From: Datisca glomerata
Taxonomy: Eukaryota; Streptophyta; Magnoliopsida; Cucurbitales; Datiscaceae
Assembly: GCA_003255025.1 (NCBI GenBank)
Contig: QANY01011423.1
Location: 250,551 to 314,550 of the forward strand
DNA: 64,000 nucleotides
Direction of reading: 5' to 3'
Shown here: positions 1-13,716 of the stretch, in pieces
Numbering within the stretch: position 1 is the first letter of the stretch
Layout of the letters: each line of letters opens with the position of its first letter
Notes under the pieces: generated by a model
Databases searched by the model: none
The model's input: only the letters and a program-made list of their open reading frames with translations
Told to the model about the DNA's origin: nothing
Position numbers and translations under genes: made by a program

Positions 1-10
1 AAAGGAAAAT

Positions 11-232
11 GGACCTGGATAGACATAGGCTTTGAGCTCAACTCAACTCGGGTTCGATTTAACCCAACATATATAAAAAGAAAATAAACCTGGATAGACA
101 TAGGCTTCGACCTCGACTTAATTCAAGTTCGATTTAACCAGAGATATTTGAAAAGGAACGGACGTGGATAGACACAAGCTTCAACCTTGACTCAATTTGG
201 GTTCGATTTAACCGAAAAAATTGAAATGATGT
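11..232. repeat. Tandem repeat, ~75-bp unit, about 3 copies
   Basis: Three diverged copies start near 17, 92 and 166. Each begins with GGATAGACA and contains GTTCGATTTAACC near its end. The array lies just beyond the integrase end of the minus-strand gypsy element that follows, that is, on the 3' side of that element. Tandem repeats are known in the 3' untranslated part of Tat/Ogre retrotransposons, so it is probably part of the same element. The array may continue beyond the left edge of the window. Confidence 0.75.
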
Positions 233-899
233 TTAATCTGATTTATACAAGCTTCATATGGTAGCAAAAGCTAGACTAATGGAGGCTCTAAATGTTGGAA
301 AGTCATGTGTGGGTTTTGAAAGAATATTCTTAAATGATTCATGCACTTGAATTGTATCAAAACAATCAATGTGATGCGTGTCTAATGCATTGTAATTCTT
401 GAATATAATGTAAATGAGTAATTTTGAATGCATGCATGCTATGCATGATTGTGAAAATTAAACATAAATTTTTTTGATGATTTCTTAAAGTTGACTAATG
501 TGGCAGTATCCATCACCCTTCAAAACAATCACATGACCTAGGATCATGGACTCGCAATGAGGTATCCAGCACACTTTCAAGAAAATAATACATCATTATT
601 CATTGGTTTATGCCTAGTATTTAGCTCCATGTTGATGGTCAAGACATATGAATAATTTTTTTCATATTTTGGTTCTTTTCTGCATTTCTAATTGTGTCAA
701 CCTCCAATCCAATTTTAGCTTTCGGTGTGCGCATACTGACTTTTCTCATGGTGACTTTTTAGATTTCACCACACCCTCAGACTCCATTTTTCAATTTCTT
801 TCCTTTTCTCATTTTTTAATTAATTAGCTTTCACCTAACCAAGTTTGTGCTTTTGAGTTATTTTAAAAGTAATTAATGATATTTTTTATATGGCTTGGA
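233..899. other. No gene seen; probable 3' non-coding part of the gypsy element
   Basis: AT-rich sequence without a convincing reading frame. It lies between the 75-bp repeat and the integrase remnant. It may be 3' untranslated or LTR sequence of the element, but I could not find paired LTR ends. Confidence 0.3.
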
Positions 900-2150
900 A
901 TTAAACAAAAGAAGAAATAATGGAAATAACATGAAGAAAAAGTATATATGTTTGACAATTGAAAAAAATGCTTTTATTTGATGATGAATGAACAATTTTT
1001 ACAAACAAGGATTTGGAAAAATTATGAAATAAGAATTTCTCCAGTCTTCGAGACAATTCTGTTTGAAAACACTTCTTTTTTGCCCAAATATGCTTTTTCT
1101 CATACTTAGAGCGGTCAAATGAAGTACCTGCATCAGAATTAATTGCATGTAGTAAATGGTCTCCATCCATGTTCGTTAGATTGAGAGCTCCTCCTGAGAA
1201 TGCCTTCTTGACTAAGAAAGATCCTTCATAATTTGGGGTCCATTTCCCACAGTAATCTTTTTGATATGGTAGTATCTTTTTAAACACCAAATCCCCTTGT
1301 CAAAAATATCAGGGACGTAACTTTTTGTTATATAGTTACATCATTTTTCTTTGATATAATTGTCCTCTGCATAATGTAGTCAATATTTTTTCCTCGATGA
1401 AATCCAATTTCTTATATCATGTTTGTATGCACTCTATTTCTTCTGATTTCACCTCCATTAAGATTATGAGGGAGGAAATTTTAACCTCGATTGGAAGTAC
1501 CGCTTCCATGTCGATATCAAAGAGAATGGCGTTGCTCCTGTTGAAGTTTGTACTGATGTGCGGTACCCATGTAGTGTGAAAGGGAGCATCTCATGCCAAT
1601 CCTTATAAACCTCCGTCATATTTTATATGATCTTTTTTATGTTCTTATTGGCTGCTTCTACTGCTCCGCTCATCTTTGAACGATAAGGAGATGAATTATG
1701 ATGCTTAATTTTGAACTGTTCACATAATTCTTTCTTCATCTTGTTGTTTAAATTTTCCATGTTATTTGTGATGATCCTTTCAGGTAGACTATAAACAAAT
1801 TATCTCATTTTCAATGAACTTAACCACTGCACTTCTGGTTACACTCGAATAAGAACTCGCATCCACTCATTTGGTAAAGTAATATATAGAGACCAAAATA
1901 AAATGATGTCCATTAAAGGCCTTTGGTGTGACGAGACCAATGACGTCCAAATCCCACATAGAGAACAGTCAAGGCGCAATCATGACTTGTAAAGGGGATG
2001 TTGGCACGTGAATTTTATCTGCATAAGTTTGACTTTTGTGACATTTCTCAACGTACTTGATGCAATTAGATTCTATAGTCAACAAATAATATCATGCTCT
2101 TAAAATTTGTTCAGCCATCATATGACCATTGGCATGGACACCACCAATTC
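900..2150 (-). pseudogene. Integrase remnant of the gypsy element
   Basis: The C-terminal part is open at 901-1290 and contains the pieces KILPYQKDYCGKW, NYEGSFLVKKAFSGGALNL and MDGDHLLHAINSDA, typical of the region after the integrase core in gypsy polyproteins. Further upstream (about 1.85-2.0 kb) the minus strand reads LDVIGLVTPKAFNGHHFILV followed by a YFTK-like piece, which is the first catalytic-aspartate region of the core. Several stops and frame changes lie between. It once inserted element cDNA into the host genome; it cannot be functional now. Confidence 0.8.
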
Positions 2151-2670
2151 CTTAATGAAATTCCTCTTATGATTTGATTCGCTTCCCTCGTATCAAAACA
2201 TCTTAAAAGCTTCATATCGTGGTTCCTTTTTGTAGAGTATTTCACCATTAAAAAAGAATAGATAACCTTCTAATAGTGCATTTATAATTCTTAGAAGCTT
2301 TAAATGGATATTTCTCATTCTTTATATACTTCTTGATGTCGTAATACCATGGTCTTGCGTCTGGCTCTTATTCAATGCCCATACAGTGAGTAGGAAAATC
2401 TCTCTTTTAAATTTTTATGAGTTGAACTTCTTCCTTAAAGTTTATAGTAAACATGGACGCTAGAGTTACCAGTGCATCTGCCATTTGATTATTCTCCATG
2501 GATATATAGTCAAATTAGATTATTTCAAAAGTTTGGCTTAACTTGGTTACATGTTTGTTATAAGATATCATCTTGGAGTCTCTAGCTTCTCATTCCCCAT
2601 TTAGTTGTTGTATTACCAATAACGAATCTCCATACACTCAAAGTTTTTTTATCTTCATATCACGAGCTGC

Positions 2671-3006
2671 TTAAATTTTCATGGAATATGCTTCATATTC
2701 TGCCACATTGTTTGTACAGCCAAAGCATAGTTTTGATGTAAATGGGAAAAAATTTCCCTTAACAAATATGAGGAATGTCCCAATTTCATGTTCTACATCG
2801 TTAGATGCGCCATCAAATAACATTCTCCATAATTCTTGGTCCGTCGATTCTTCTTCATTTTTTAATATGACTGAAACGTTCTCATTAGGGAACTCAAACT
2901 TCATAGGCTCATAATCTTGCACTGGTTGATCTGCCAGATAATCAGCAAGTACACTTCCTTTTATTGACTTCCTCGTGACATAGACAGTATCATAGTTTGT
3001 GAGCAA
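2671..3006 (-). pseudogene. RNase H remnant of the gypsy element
   Basis: An open stretch of 111 codons reads VLADYLADQPVQDYEPMKFEF, then ELWRMLFDGASN and CTNNVAEYEA. These are the linker after the RT thumb and the start of a retroelement RNase H domain, with the DGAS aspartate and the glutamate of NNVAEYEA conserved. The domain normally degrades the RNA strand of the RNA:DNA hybrid. It sits between the RT and integrase remnants, as expected for Ty3/gypsy. Confidence 0.85.
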
Positions 3007-3299
3007 AACTTACCATTTAGCAATCCTCCCAGAAAGTGACGATTTTTTCAAAGATATACTTGATTGGGCCAATCTTTGAAATTAATCAAGTGGTGTAGTA
3101 TAACATATATTGTCTAAGCCGATGAGCAACCCAGGCTAATGCACAACATATTTTCTCCAACATCGAACAATTAGCCTCATAATTTGTGAACCTTTTGCTT
3201 AAATAGTATTGTATGTTCCTTCTTCCAAAGGCGTCATGCTGACCAAGTACACAACCCATGGATTTGTTTTGTTATAGTAAGATACAAAATGAGTGACCG

Positions 3300-4520
3300 C
3301 CATGGAGTTAGAGGAGCACGTATAGGCGAATTTTACAAGTATTGCTCAAAATCATTTTGGCAATCATCATTCCATCCTTTTGTATTTCTTTTACGAGAAG
3401 TTTAAAGATAAGTTCACAAGTCACAGTTAACTGTAAGATAGACCGAACTATGTAATTTAATCTCCCCAAGAACCCTTTAACTTCTTTTTAAGATCGAGGT
3501 GGTGGCATATCAATGATGGCTCGAACCTTGTCGGGGTCAACTTTTATTCCTTCCTTACTAATGACAAAGCCAAGTAGTTTCCCTGAAGATGCTGCGAATA
3601 TACACTTTTCCAGGTCAAGCTTTAACTAGAACTTTCTCAACCATTCAAATAGATTTCACAGAGTGTGTGTGATCTTCCCCTTGATGAGATTTGGCGATCA
3701 TATCGTCAACGTACACTTCAATTTCTTTATTGATCATATCATGAAATAGTGTTACCATTGCCAGTTGATAAGTAGCCCATGCATTCTTTAGACCAAATGG
3801 CATAACCTTATAACAAAATGTACCACATAAAGTTATAAAAGTAATCTTTTCACGGTCTTCATGAGCCATTTTGATTTGATTTTACCCCAAAAACCATCCA
3901 TGAAAGAGAAGCTTGAATGTCATGTAGTGTTATCTACTAAGACATCGATGTGGGGTAATAGAAAATAATCCTTGGGGCTTGCCCAATTTAACTCTCTATA
4001 ATCGGCGCACATTTTTACTTTCCCATTTTTCTTCCGCACTTGAACTATATTAGCAACCCATTCCGGGCATTTTTCTACTTCTAGAAAACCTGCATCTACT
4101 TACTTTCTAACTTCTTCTTTGATATGTACCAGCATGTTTGATTTCATTTTCAGTAACTTTTTTCGCACTGGTTTGCTTTCGCACATAAGTGGCAAACGAT
4201 GGACCACAATATCAGTGTTTAGACTCGGCATATCTTGATAAGACCATGCAAAGACGTCCATATACTCATTGAGTAAGTCAATTAATTATTGGCGGCTCTC
4301 GCTTGTCATAGAAGTGCTGATTTGGAATACTTTTGGCTCTCCATCCAATCACAAATATATAATCTTGCGTTATTTTATGCTCTTGTTTTCAAAATCACCA
4401 TTCTCAAACTTGAATTAGATTATTGGATGAAAGGAAGGAGGGAAAAGAATAAAAAAAATTCATGAGTATGAACAACAATTCAGAAAAGGAAAAAAAGTAG
4501 ACAAAGAGAGGAAAAAACTG
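3300..4520 (-). pseudogene. Reverse transcriptase remnant of the gypsy element
   Basis: At 3645-3869 the minus strand encodes DREKITFITLCGTFCYKVMP, FGLKNAWATYQ and IEVYVDDMIAKS, with the YVDD active-site motif intact. At about 3.49-3.58 kb it reads VSKEGIKVDPDKVRAIIDMP and PPRS, the thumb region. At 3.95-4.25 kb finger-region pieces are readable in broken frames. It is a clear gypsy RT, but interrupted by stops and frameshifts. Confidence 0.85.
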
Positions 4521-5199
4521 GAAAGGAAATAAAGCATGTTTTTAAACTTTCATTCAAAGAAATGACATGAAAAAGGTAGGCCCATAACAACGAAATTCCT
4601 AAGACATTAGGAAGAATCATTAGAAATTTTGTATTAAGACATTACTCTTCAAAATTCTCAAGAAGCACCGACAACTCGGTGACATCCCAATTGTTAAGCT
4701 CATGACCTGAATCGTATCGAGAAACTAAGTCCTCTGTACTTGCACTTGATAATTTTCTTAAGATTACGTATATTAAAAGCTGGGCTATATTATCTTCAAG
4801 GTCATATAGCTTTACCTTAGTCGGTTCTTTGAATGAAATTTCCCCACTTTTGAAGGATTCAGAAATATGAGGTAGATTGCCATTTCTATATTGAATTCCA
4901 TATTTCCGAGCCTAGAAATTCTCTTTTCTTTATTTTGATCTTCCACTCTCCCTCAGTCACCCTTCGTCAGTCTCTATCCAAGCCCAAACCTTTGCTCATT
5001 TTTCTGCCATTCATTTAACTTATTTATGCCTTGATTCTCACTCTTGAGTCCTTTACCTGACTTGTATCCCCCTTTTATCATAGGCTTTGCCACCATCTGA
5101 TACTTTTGATAGGCTTGGCATTGGAGCGAGTTTCCCATTAGCAACAAACGTGGTGTTCGCAATTTAAAATGATCAAAAGGAGCACTCCAATGCTTCTTC

Positions 5200-6040
5200 T
5201 GTTGCCTCAATATATAGAATGGTTATCGGCTTGGATCTAGTAAGTTTTCTTCTCCATATATACAAATGAGTTTATGATCCACTATAAATTTCAACCTATG
5301 ATGTAAAGAAGACAGTACTACCCTAGCAGAGTGAATCCATGGTAGACCCAAAAGAAAACTATAGCTGGAGTTATGTCCATCACTTTAAAAATAATATCGA
5401 ATAGGCATGGTCTGATTCAAATTGGTATTCATGTAGTTTGAATTTTTGAGGGATGGTTACATCTGGGACTAAGCACAACTGGGTTGCATCAATGGTACTG
5501 TATGCATCTAATCCTTCAATAGCACATAACCTCTATTCTAGAAAATCTAACTTATCTTTTGTCAGTGGATTTTTGCTTACCTTGGGAACGGGCCTCTGCG
5601 CTTTTGAGTCATCAAGATCATGTACGATGATTGGCTCATTATCATGTTCATCTTGTGGGGTTAAAACTTGATCGTGGCTAGGTTCCAGTGTTGGGGTTTG
5701 TATCCAGTTTTTCTTGAATGCATCAATTTCTATAGATTTGGAAATGGGCAGTGCTGGACATTTACCAGTATCGACGGAGCATGGTGGAATCAGTCTGCCT
5801 GATGACGTTGGTAGGCTAGAGTCAATCCATGAAGGTAAAGTGGGTATTATTTAAAAGCTGGTCTTGTGATGGTTGAGCCCCTTACGGACTCTCAAAACAC
5901 GTTTTTCCTTTGCTAGCGGCGAGGAGTTCCAGGACTCTGGCCATTTGCTCTTTCATCTCTGTGATTTCTTGTTTCATTTTCTCTCGTGATTGCTCTTTTT
6001 CTTACTCACCCATGATCCTAACTTGAGCTTGCGTTCGATA
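5200..6040 (-). pseudogene. Gag tail and protease remnant of the gypsy element
   Basis: On the minus strand, about 6.0-5.9 kb reads EKMKQEITEMKEQMARVLEL followed by LAASKGK, a charged coiled-coil typical of this gag class. About 5.35-5.22 kb reads GLPWIHSARVVLSSLHHRLK then FIVDHKLICI, matching the GRPWIHxAGAVPSSLHQ region after the active site of Tat-type proteases. The catalytic DSG-type motif was not recovered. Frames are broken. Confidence 0.65.
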
Positions 6041-8639
6041 GGGATGACGTAGTTGACGGACTATGTTTTGAAAATAAATAAAAATAAAACAATGAGATTT
6101 AGATTTTGCTAAGTCCAGAAGTACTCTTTTTCATTCAACTAGTATAGTTATCATCATGGTCTCTAAAATATGAATCTTCTTTATAATCTCTATTACGCAG
6201 CATGGTGCATATATGCCAAAAGAAATATGAAGTCAAGATTGATCACTTTAAGACATATATACATAAACAAAATTAATAATGATTCCCTATTTAAGCAAAA
6301 TCTATATTCCTATAAACCCTTGGTCATGAGATAGGGCCTAAACACATAGTACATGTGAGATTGGGTTCTAAAATCTCTTAATAGGCTCCTAGGCTGTCTA
6401 CACTGTTATCCAAATAGAGTAACATGAGCCCCAAAATGGTATCCCGAAAGGATCGACCTGAATGAGAACTTTCATGAGCCTACACAAGAATTGCAATTCC
6501 ACGAAGGCATTCCACTACTCATTCTCGCTAATCCTAAAGAGAAAACCCGGGTATGTGTGCGAAATTAGAAATTATGAAAATAGATGTACATAATAAAAAT
6601 AAATTATATACAACTACAAGCATAAATAAGAGCAACAAATGAATCAAATAAACAAACAAAGAGTCACACAAAAGGGTAGCACATAATAAAACTTTGGCTC
6701 GACTCTCTATCGATCTAAATATGGTTAGACCGATAAGATCCCTAGTGCAGTCGCTAAGATGTCCCAACGTGCCTGCGACGTGGAGCTGCGATTGAAAATA
6801 TTATAAGTGTTCGGATAAATGATGATTTTAATGTTTAATTGCTATAGGTGATACATAACATTACTTTATCCCAGTATTGGTACTAACTCAGTATCAATAT
6901 TTAGATGTATCCAATATTTGAGACACTCACATATAATGTAATCAAATAATGATTTTAATGTATTTACACTCTAGTACTATATGAGAATTGGTAGCAAAGT
7001 GACCGATATACATATATATGCACACATACACAAGGGCCCCTTACCAGTGGTCTTGAAAAATAAATGTGACAAATGTTCTTATCCATTGAAATCTTCTAAA
7101 TAAACGGTCAACAATCTCTATTTTTACCTTTAAAGTTCCATTTTATACTAAAATACTTCAACTTTATAAGAACAAAAAATAATTTTTGCTACCATCACTG
7201 TTTTCCCATTTTATGTTCAAACTTCCCTTATAATGAAAAGTTTAAAATAAAATGCAATATCCCATTGTTAAGATGGTTTTTTTTTCCTTTTTAGAAAAAG
7301 TACTCTATTTATGGTAGAGAGTTTTATTTTTGATTATTCAAAATTTATATCTTTTCTGTTTTATTTGAAATTATGAAGAAAAATGGAGCATAAAAAGGAA
7401 AAAATAGTAATGAGCAAGAAAATACATTTTTTTGTTCTAACCAAGTTTGTATTATATTTGAGTGTAAGAAGGGAAAAATCTTGATGATCTGTTTAAAAGA
7501 TTTAAACAGATAAAATTAGTTGTCAAATTTATTTATCATAATTATTGGTAAGAAAAACCACTCGAACCACTCGTTTACGTATATCAGTTCATAGAACGTA
7601 CGTTGCACGTGATCAACTAATGGATAAAATTCAAATATGACAATGTCTTAAACATTTGAAAAGTACAAAAACTATATTAGTTATAAGATAGTGTAAAAAC
7701 ATATTAGATTTAATTTAAATGTATAGTTGATTCAAATTCTAGTGTATTTAATTAATATATTTTAACTAATAAAATTGCAATTGATTTATTTTTCACCTTT
7801 TTGTATATATTACTTTCATTTCATACACTTACAATATAAATTTAAATTATATAAGTGAGTATATTAAAAATATTAATACATCCTAACAAACAATGATACA
7901 AGACATAATTAAAAATAAAATTATATAAAGTTTTACTGAATTATTATTCAAGGTGATATATAAATAATTTAAAGTATTAATTATTAGTTACGTACATGAT
8001 AAATTTGAAATTTCTAAAAATATTTTAGACATTATTGTCAAAAAGATTAAAAGTGTCATTAATCATTCAATTTAAAAATTATTAATATTTAATATTAATA
8101 GAATATAGTGACACTCTCCTTTAAGGTCTCTTAAATCTATTTATTTTTTTCTAATATCAGTTTTACTACATCTTCTTTTTCGTAAAAGAAGTTAATTACC
8201 ATACATAGAATTTATCTTCTTATTCTTTGTACCTTCTAATTTAGTAATGAATTAAATAATTTATCATGCAATTCAATTATTAATTAAATAAAATCAATTA
8301 ATTTAATAATTTTTAAAATAAAAATTCATTTAACTCGTAATTTAATCTTCTGATCCTTCATTTTCTTACTGAACATATATAATGAGATTTCTAAAAAAAA
8401 CATGAGATATTGATAAACTATTATATCATACATATTTAGTATGTGCTAACTATTTTTTTCTCATGACAAATTTGTTTAAAACATATTTTTACTATTAAAA
8501 ATTTTATGTCAAATTACACCAAAAATTATATTGCATCGAACATAATAAGTAGCCTAAAATGTAATTTAAAATTATCTGACCAATTTTACAATTTTAAGTA
8601 GAAAAGATGTTCATTTAATTGTTTGTATAAAAAAACTCT
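6041..8639. other. AT-rich intergenic region, no gene seen
   Basis: Long A/T runs and only short chance reading frames. The part at 6.3-6.8 kb is less AT-rich and could be an LTR of the neighbouring gypsy element, which should have its 5' end on this side, but I could not find TG...CA ends or a second copy. Confidence 0.4.
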
Positions 8640-9080
8640 TTCTGGTTTATTCCTTCATCACCTTTGTTCCTCACCAGAGAAGGAGATCTCTCATCAGAGA
8701 ATGAGATCTCAGATTCCCTTCCAGTGAAGTTTTTCCTGTCATTCTAGTTTTTTTTTCTATTTTCATAACAAAGGTATTTCATCCATCTAGATCTAGATCT
8801 ATGGCGATTTTTTCTCCACCTAGATCTAGACCTATGGTGTTTTCCTTTGATAGCATTCATTTTATGACTGTCTTCGATAGATTTAGCCCAGATCTACATG
8901 TTTTTGTGGTCGACTATGTCATATTCTTCATTGGATCATTTAACAGAACGTATTCACCAGATTTTAGTCAGACAAGTCTTTTTGGATGGCGTAGGTACTT
9001 AGAACGAGCCAAGATGAAGAGCTCTATATTGTCCTCCATGGTAGTTTTCTTATTGTTTTGCCTGATTTATGTATTTTAGT
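8640..9080 (+). other. Unrecognised 92-codon open frame and short duplications
   Basis: A frame at 8801-9079 begins MAIFSPPRSRPMVFSF and ends in a hydrophobic stretch (MVVFLLFCLIYVF). I recognise no family. The DNA just before it contains small local duplications (GAGATCTC and CTAGATCTAG motifs, and an ATGGCGATTTT / ATGGTGTTTTC pair). It may be part of a degenerate retroelement or chance. Little weight should be put on it as a gene. Confidence 0.2.
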
Positions 9081-11167
9081 TGTTAAGTTTTTCTGTTGAT
9101 TTTTTAAGATTTGGTTTATCTTTGTTGATAAATCTGTATTTTCTTATTATTATCCTGATCAAGATCTGTACTATTTTTTTGAAAAAAAAAATTATTTGTA
9201 TAAATACCTTTATTACTACCCTTGCATTTAGTTTTAAATTGAATAATAAGTAATTGACTTTAAGAAAACACGAGGATGAACTTGGATAATCATTACCAGC
9301 TAGCTGGTAGGGTGAACACATTCTGATGTAAGCTAAGCTATTCACCTTGTAGACAAAGTAGATATTGAAAGTGTCTCGTGTACCTGATTCATAAGATTCT
9401 ATAATAACACTAGTATATTATGTTATTTCACTTACCCTGCCTCTTCGGCTTTCCCGATCAACCAATCCAGATCTGCCCTCGAGAGTCTCTGCATTTTGAG
9501 AGCTGAGCATGCAAAATCGAGCAATGGATCTTAGAAGAATTTTTTTAATGCAACGGATCAATAAACCCTTCAGGTTTGTGAAATCGTCTATTTAGTCGTC
9601 TATTCTGTAAAGGACACATTTCAGTCATATCGAATCGGGTCTCAACAGCTTTCTACAGTACACTTACTTATCTCTCAGTCAAAATACTAACACACTCCTC
9701 TATCTATGAATGAAACTCTAGACACTAACACATTTCTAGTTTTAGATATAACATGATATGAATGTAGATATAAAATCTTAGACACTATGTTATGTAAGAA
9801 GAGTGATGACCCCGCTTGTAGGACTGTTTCAGTGATTTCTGATTTCTCAAAACAGAGCAGGAAAAGGTACAGTTCCAGTTGTGGGGAAGAACATGATTAG
9901 ATGTAATTTAGTATCTACATATACATACATACAATCATATAAAGACAACCCATAAACATACCACTGAAATTCTTACCGAACATGACAAAACCATGAAACC
10001 CATACTTAATTGTTGTATTTTGTGTGAAACAAAAAAAAACCTTTAAAAAAAATTCTAAACAAAATCATAAATCATGTTTCACAAAATGCCTATCACATGC
10101 TTACAAAATAAATTTCATCTCTAATTTAGTTGTCTTATAAGGAAAATCATCCCTTATGGGGACACATAAATCAGGGTGAATTATCGACTAACAAATAATA
10201 AAAAAATATCTAACAGGCGCGGGGAGGAGAATGTTATCCATTCAACAAATGTCAGAAGCAATACAGAAATGATTCCAATTTTTTGAAAAAGTGTGGATCA
10301 ATTATTGGGGGACACATGTTAACAGTTAGTGAGGGACCATACTTTTTTATGACAATATATTCTGAGATTTTATATATAATTCTAACTCGCAATCTTATTA
10401 TATAAACATAAATACTAGACCGCTTGGCCAACCCATAGTTTCTTTATTTCCGGTTCTTGCATCAGCTTCCTTCCTCTTTCTTAGGTCTTCTAACGAAACT
10501 CCTTACAAACAAAGTTTTAACGTGTGAGATTAAGTGATTTAGATTCCCTCCTGTAAAGATCCAACTGTAGAAGTTGTGTTTGGCAGATCGATTCAAAGTG
10601 ATGCTTCTTTTTTTTTCCTTTTTTTAGGTCTAATATGTGGTTAAGATTTGAACTAACATACTATACAGGCAGCGAAGCTAGTAATAGTCAGACACTGCAT
10701 TTGAGTTTGAAGCTAGTAATAGTCACTTTTGACATTTTATAGATCTCTCCCTCTCCCCCTCCTTTTTAATTTCCTAACGGTCATATTGTCTGCTTTCCAT
10801 TTGTTTTGACTAAATATAACACACTGCTGCCTGATTAAGCTACATTATAATATGTTCATCACGTAAATTAAGGACTAAAGATAAATTAATTGGCAAGAAA
10901 TGAATTGAAAAAGCTGATTAAGCTTTATTTTAAGTAAAGCAAAACCCCAAATTGAGTTAGCTTTTATCATATTGCAAATGAAAAGCAGGTCATCACTTCT
11001 GTAAAGAGAATGAAAAAAGGAGAAAAGGGTAATAATGAAAGTTGATACAACGTTTTGATGGTAAAAGGTAGACCAAATAATGAGAGTTCAATATGAGTAA
11101 ACAAGTTAAAAAAACCAAAGGGAAAAGGGTTACAATCAGATCAAAGATGCCAATACAGAAGTCTCTC

Positions 11168-11198
<31 letters not shown>

Positions 11199-11334
11199 AA
11201 TCTAATTCCTTCTTAGCTAATGGAATAATAATATCGTCAGGAAAAAAGAACAAACTTTAAGATGTATATGTATCATGGGTTACCCGAAAACATTCCATAG
11301 CTGCTGAGAAATATGTATCATGTGTTAAGTCATA
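9081..11334. other. Intergenic region downstream of the kinase gene
   Basis: No convincing reading frame on either strand. It holds a short perfect palindrome (ACCAGCTAGCTGGT, near 9295) and the CT microsatellite listed separately. The part close to 11.3 kb is expected to contain the 3' untranslated region of the minus-strand kinase gene. Confidence 0.4.
11161..11198. repeat. (CT)n microsatellite
   Basis: About 18 CT units interrupted once by GT, just downstream of the kinase stop codon. A simple-sequence repeat, likely length-polymorphic. Confidence 0.9.
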
Positions 11335-13716
11335 TCAATGAGTTGTTTCCGACGTATGGGTTTCCAACTCACCTGGCTTGTTTTCCGTATCCTCCGAACA
11401 AGAAACTTCTTTCATGGACTCTATATCCATACTAGTTGTACGGCTCTTTCGGTTCCTTCGATCCTGCACAATGATTTTACAAGTTTCTCGAGCTATCAAA
11501 ATGACGAACACAATACCACGTTAAAGTTTATATATGTGCCAAAGAGAAGCAAAGAAATATGAAGTTTGCCAAAAACTGCGGGTAGTTAAGAATAGAAAAG
11601 GACTTTTCGCTTTATCTCACCTCACGGAATGGGTATTCGTCAGCTTCAAGCATTCTCACAACTTGACTCATTTTCGGTCTCTTGTCTGCGTCTGGATCAA
11701 CACAACGAAGCGCAACTAAAAGGGCGAGTTTTAAAGCGCGCGTAGAGGGTTTAACTTCAAGATTTGTGTCCACAACTTCCTCAGCTCTTCTTGTCCCTAC
11801 CATCACCTTCAGCCACTCCACGAGATTAACCTAAACAGAAATTTATATACAGAAAATTCATTTTATTGATGAAGTTTCATGTGCTAAAGAGTTTAACAAT
11901 TTAGCAATAAATAGAAATATAAGACTAAAAACACATTTTGATCTTTTGATCAAGATTCTCTCCTGCTGGGGCAAACAGAAGATAATCATATCCGACCTGG
12001 GCTGTTGATAATTAGAAAACACTTCATACTAATAACCAATAAGCAGTTGGAACGTTACACGACATGGACAAACACACACAAACCAAAAAGTCTTGGAAAA
12101 AAGCAAAAAGAATAAGATCGATAAGATTGCAATGTGAGATTTTGGTACCTCATTAGCAGGACGGCCATAGTCGACAGGGTCCCTTCCTGTAACTGATTCT
12201 AGCAAGAGGACACCAAAGCTGTAGATATCACTTTTCTCATTTAACAAACCTGTATTAGCATATTCAGGTGCCACATATCTGAAAATTCACAAGAAAAGAC
12301 GCATTTAAAAACTCCCGAAGAAAATACTTCGCGTATAAATGTTTGGTGGATTGAAGAACATATGCATACCCGAAAGTTCCCATCACTCTAGTTGTGATGT
12401 GACTCTCTCCTGAGTCTAAGAGCTTGGCCAATCCAAAATCAGATACCTTGGCATTATACTCGTCATCAATCAAGATGTTACTTGATTTTATATCTCTATG
12501 TACAACTTTTGGTTCTATTGCTTCATGTAAATAAGAAAGCCTGCATTCAAATGGTAACTCTATATCCTCAAATTACCATCAACAAGTAATATCAATATAA
12601 ATGATTTTTTAGTTGTAAGAACTTACGCCTTAGCAGTACCAAGAAGCACCTTCATGCGAGCCTCCCAAGTAAGGGTGCCATATTGGCGCATGGCCCCGTG
12701 TAGCCATTGTTCTAAGTTTCCATTGTTCACATATTCATACACCAGCATCCTATGTAATATAAGTACAACCAATTTCTCGTAAAAATTCGACCTTTAAACA
12801 CAAACCTATGAACTATGATTAAACTAATACATACTGGATAAGACTAGTCAGAGCATAATCTTACCTGTGAACTCCTTCAATGCAATAACCTAGAAGGCGT
12901 ACAAGATTTTTGTGTCGGACATGGCCAATGGCTTCCACTTCAACTCTAAATTCTTTCTCTGCCTGTCCCCTATATAGGTGCAGGGTAATATTAAAACCAA
13001 ATAATTCAGTAACTATATTGCTTCAAACTCTAAAAATGTCCTTACATATTGTTAAGAAGTTTCTTCACTGCAACCTCAGTTCCATTAACCAGTCTGCCCT
13101 TGTAGACAACCCCATATCCGCCCTCACCAAGCACATTGTCTGGAGAAAAACGATTTGTTGCAAATTCGAGATCCCTAAGAGTGAACCAGTGGCCCCACCC
13201 AAGATGGGAAATTTCTGGCAACCCAACTAAAGGAGAAGCTGTCACTAATCCTCCATAGCCTCCATATGATAGTGAAGACTGCTTTCTAACAGTCCCAGAA
13301 CTTCCTTCTTCCCCAGACTGTGAACTACATCCTCTTTCATAATGATGAATAGAGCTACATTGGCTCATATTATCAGTATCGTTTGATTTGCTCCTTCCCA
13401 AGTGAACCAACAACTTCTCCGAGTTTTTATCACTCGATCTATCATGTACTGAAAGAAACAAACTTTCAGGGTGATCATGGGAAGGGTGAGTCCCCACCCT
13501 GTCAACCTTAATGTCCTTTGAGATATTTGGTATTTGAGAAATAGAGAATTTGTCCATTGATCTCCTTGATTTTCTTCGAAACATGACCCATATGGATAAG
13601 ACACAAAGGATCAGAACTATAAACGCACCAACGCATAAACAGATTAAAACCCATAATGACAAACCCAATGAAGTCTTCTTTGATAACTCTGTATTCAAAG
13701 AGCCCCCGGATGACAT
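11335..13716 (-). CDS. Receptor-like protein kinase with one transmembrane helix, 512 aa
   Basis: Seven coding exons: 13716-13046, 12969-12865, 12749-12627, 12540-12370, 12278-12149, 11830-11621 and 11463-11335. All have GT-AG borders and consistent phases, giving 513 codons with the stop. The short N-terminus has no extracellular domain. A hydrophobic helix at about residues 17-46 is followed by RRKSRR, then a serine-rich linker and a kinase domain from about residue 188. Seen in the kinase: glycine loop GEGGYGVV (197-204), ATP-binding K218, HRD (314-316, an RD kinase), DFG (334-336) and APE (360-362). Order and wording match the plant RLK group of Arabidopsis At2g42960/At3g59110/At5g18500 (known family, RLK-Pelle). 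Probable role: Ser/Thr phosphorylation at the plasma membrane; the ligand or partner is unknown. The start is the first ATG before the membrane helix. Confidence 0.93.

Larger units (their letters stand above)
900..6040 (-). mobile_element. Decayed Ty3/gypsy retrotransposon, Tat/Ogre type
   Basis: On the minus strand the remnants come in the order coiled-coil gag tail (about 6.0-5.9 kb), aspartic protease region (about 5.4-5.2 kb), reverse transcriptase (about 4.5-3.3 kb), RNase H (3.0-2.7 kb) and integrase (2.2-0.9 kb). Integrase after RNase H is the Ty3/gypsy order. The wording of the integrase (ASNGHRFILV-like core, KAFSGGAL C-terminal piece) and of the RT is that of the plant Tat/Ogre lineage. 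Stops and frameshifts interrupt every domain, so the copy is dead. LTRs were not identified on either side. Confidence 0.85.

Noticed and set aside
8801..9079. 92-codon plus-strand frame as a gene
   Set aside because: No recognised domain, no support from context, and low-complexity repeats at its start.
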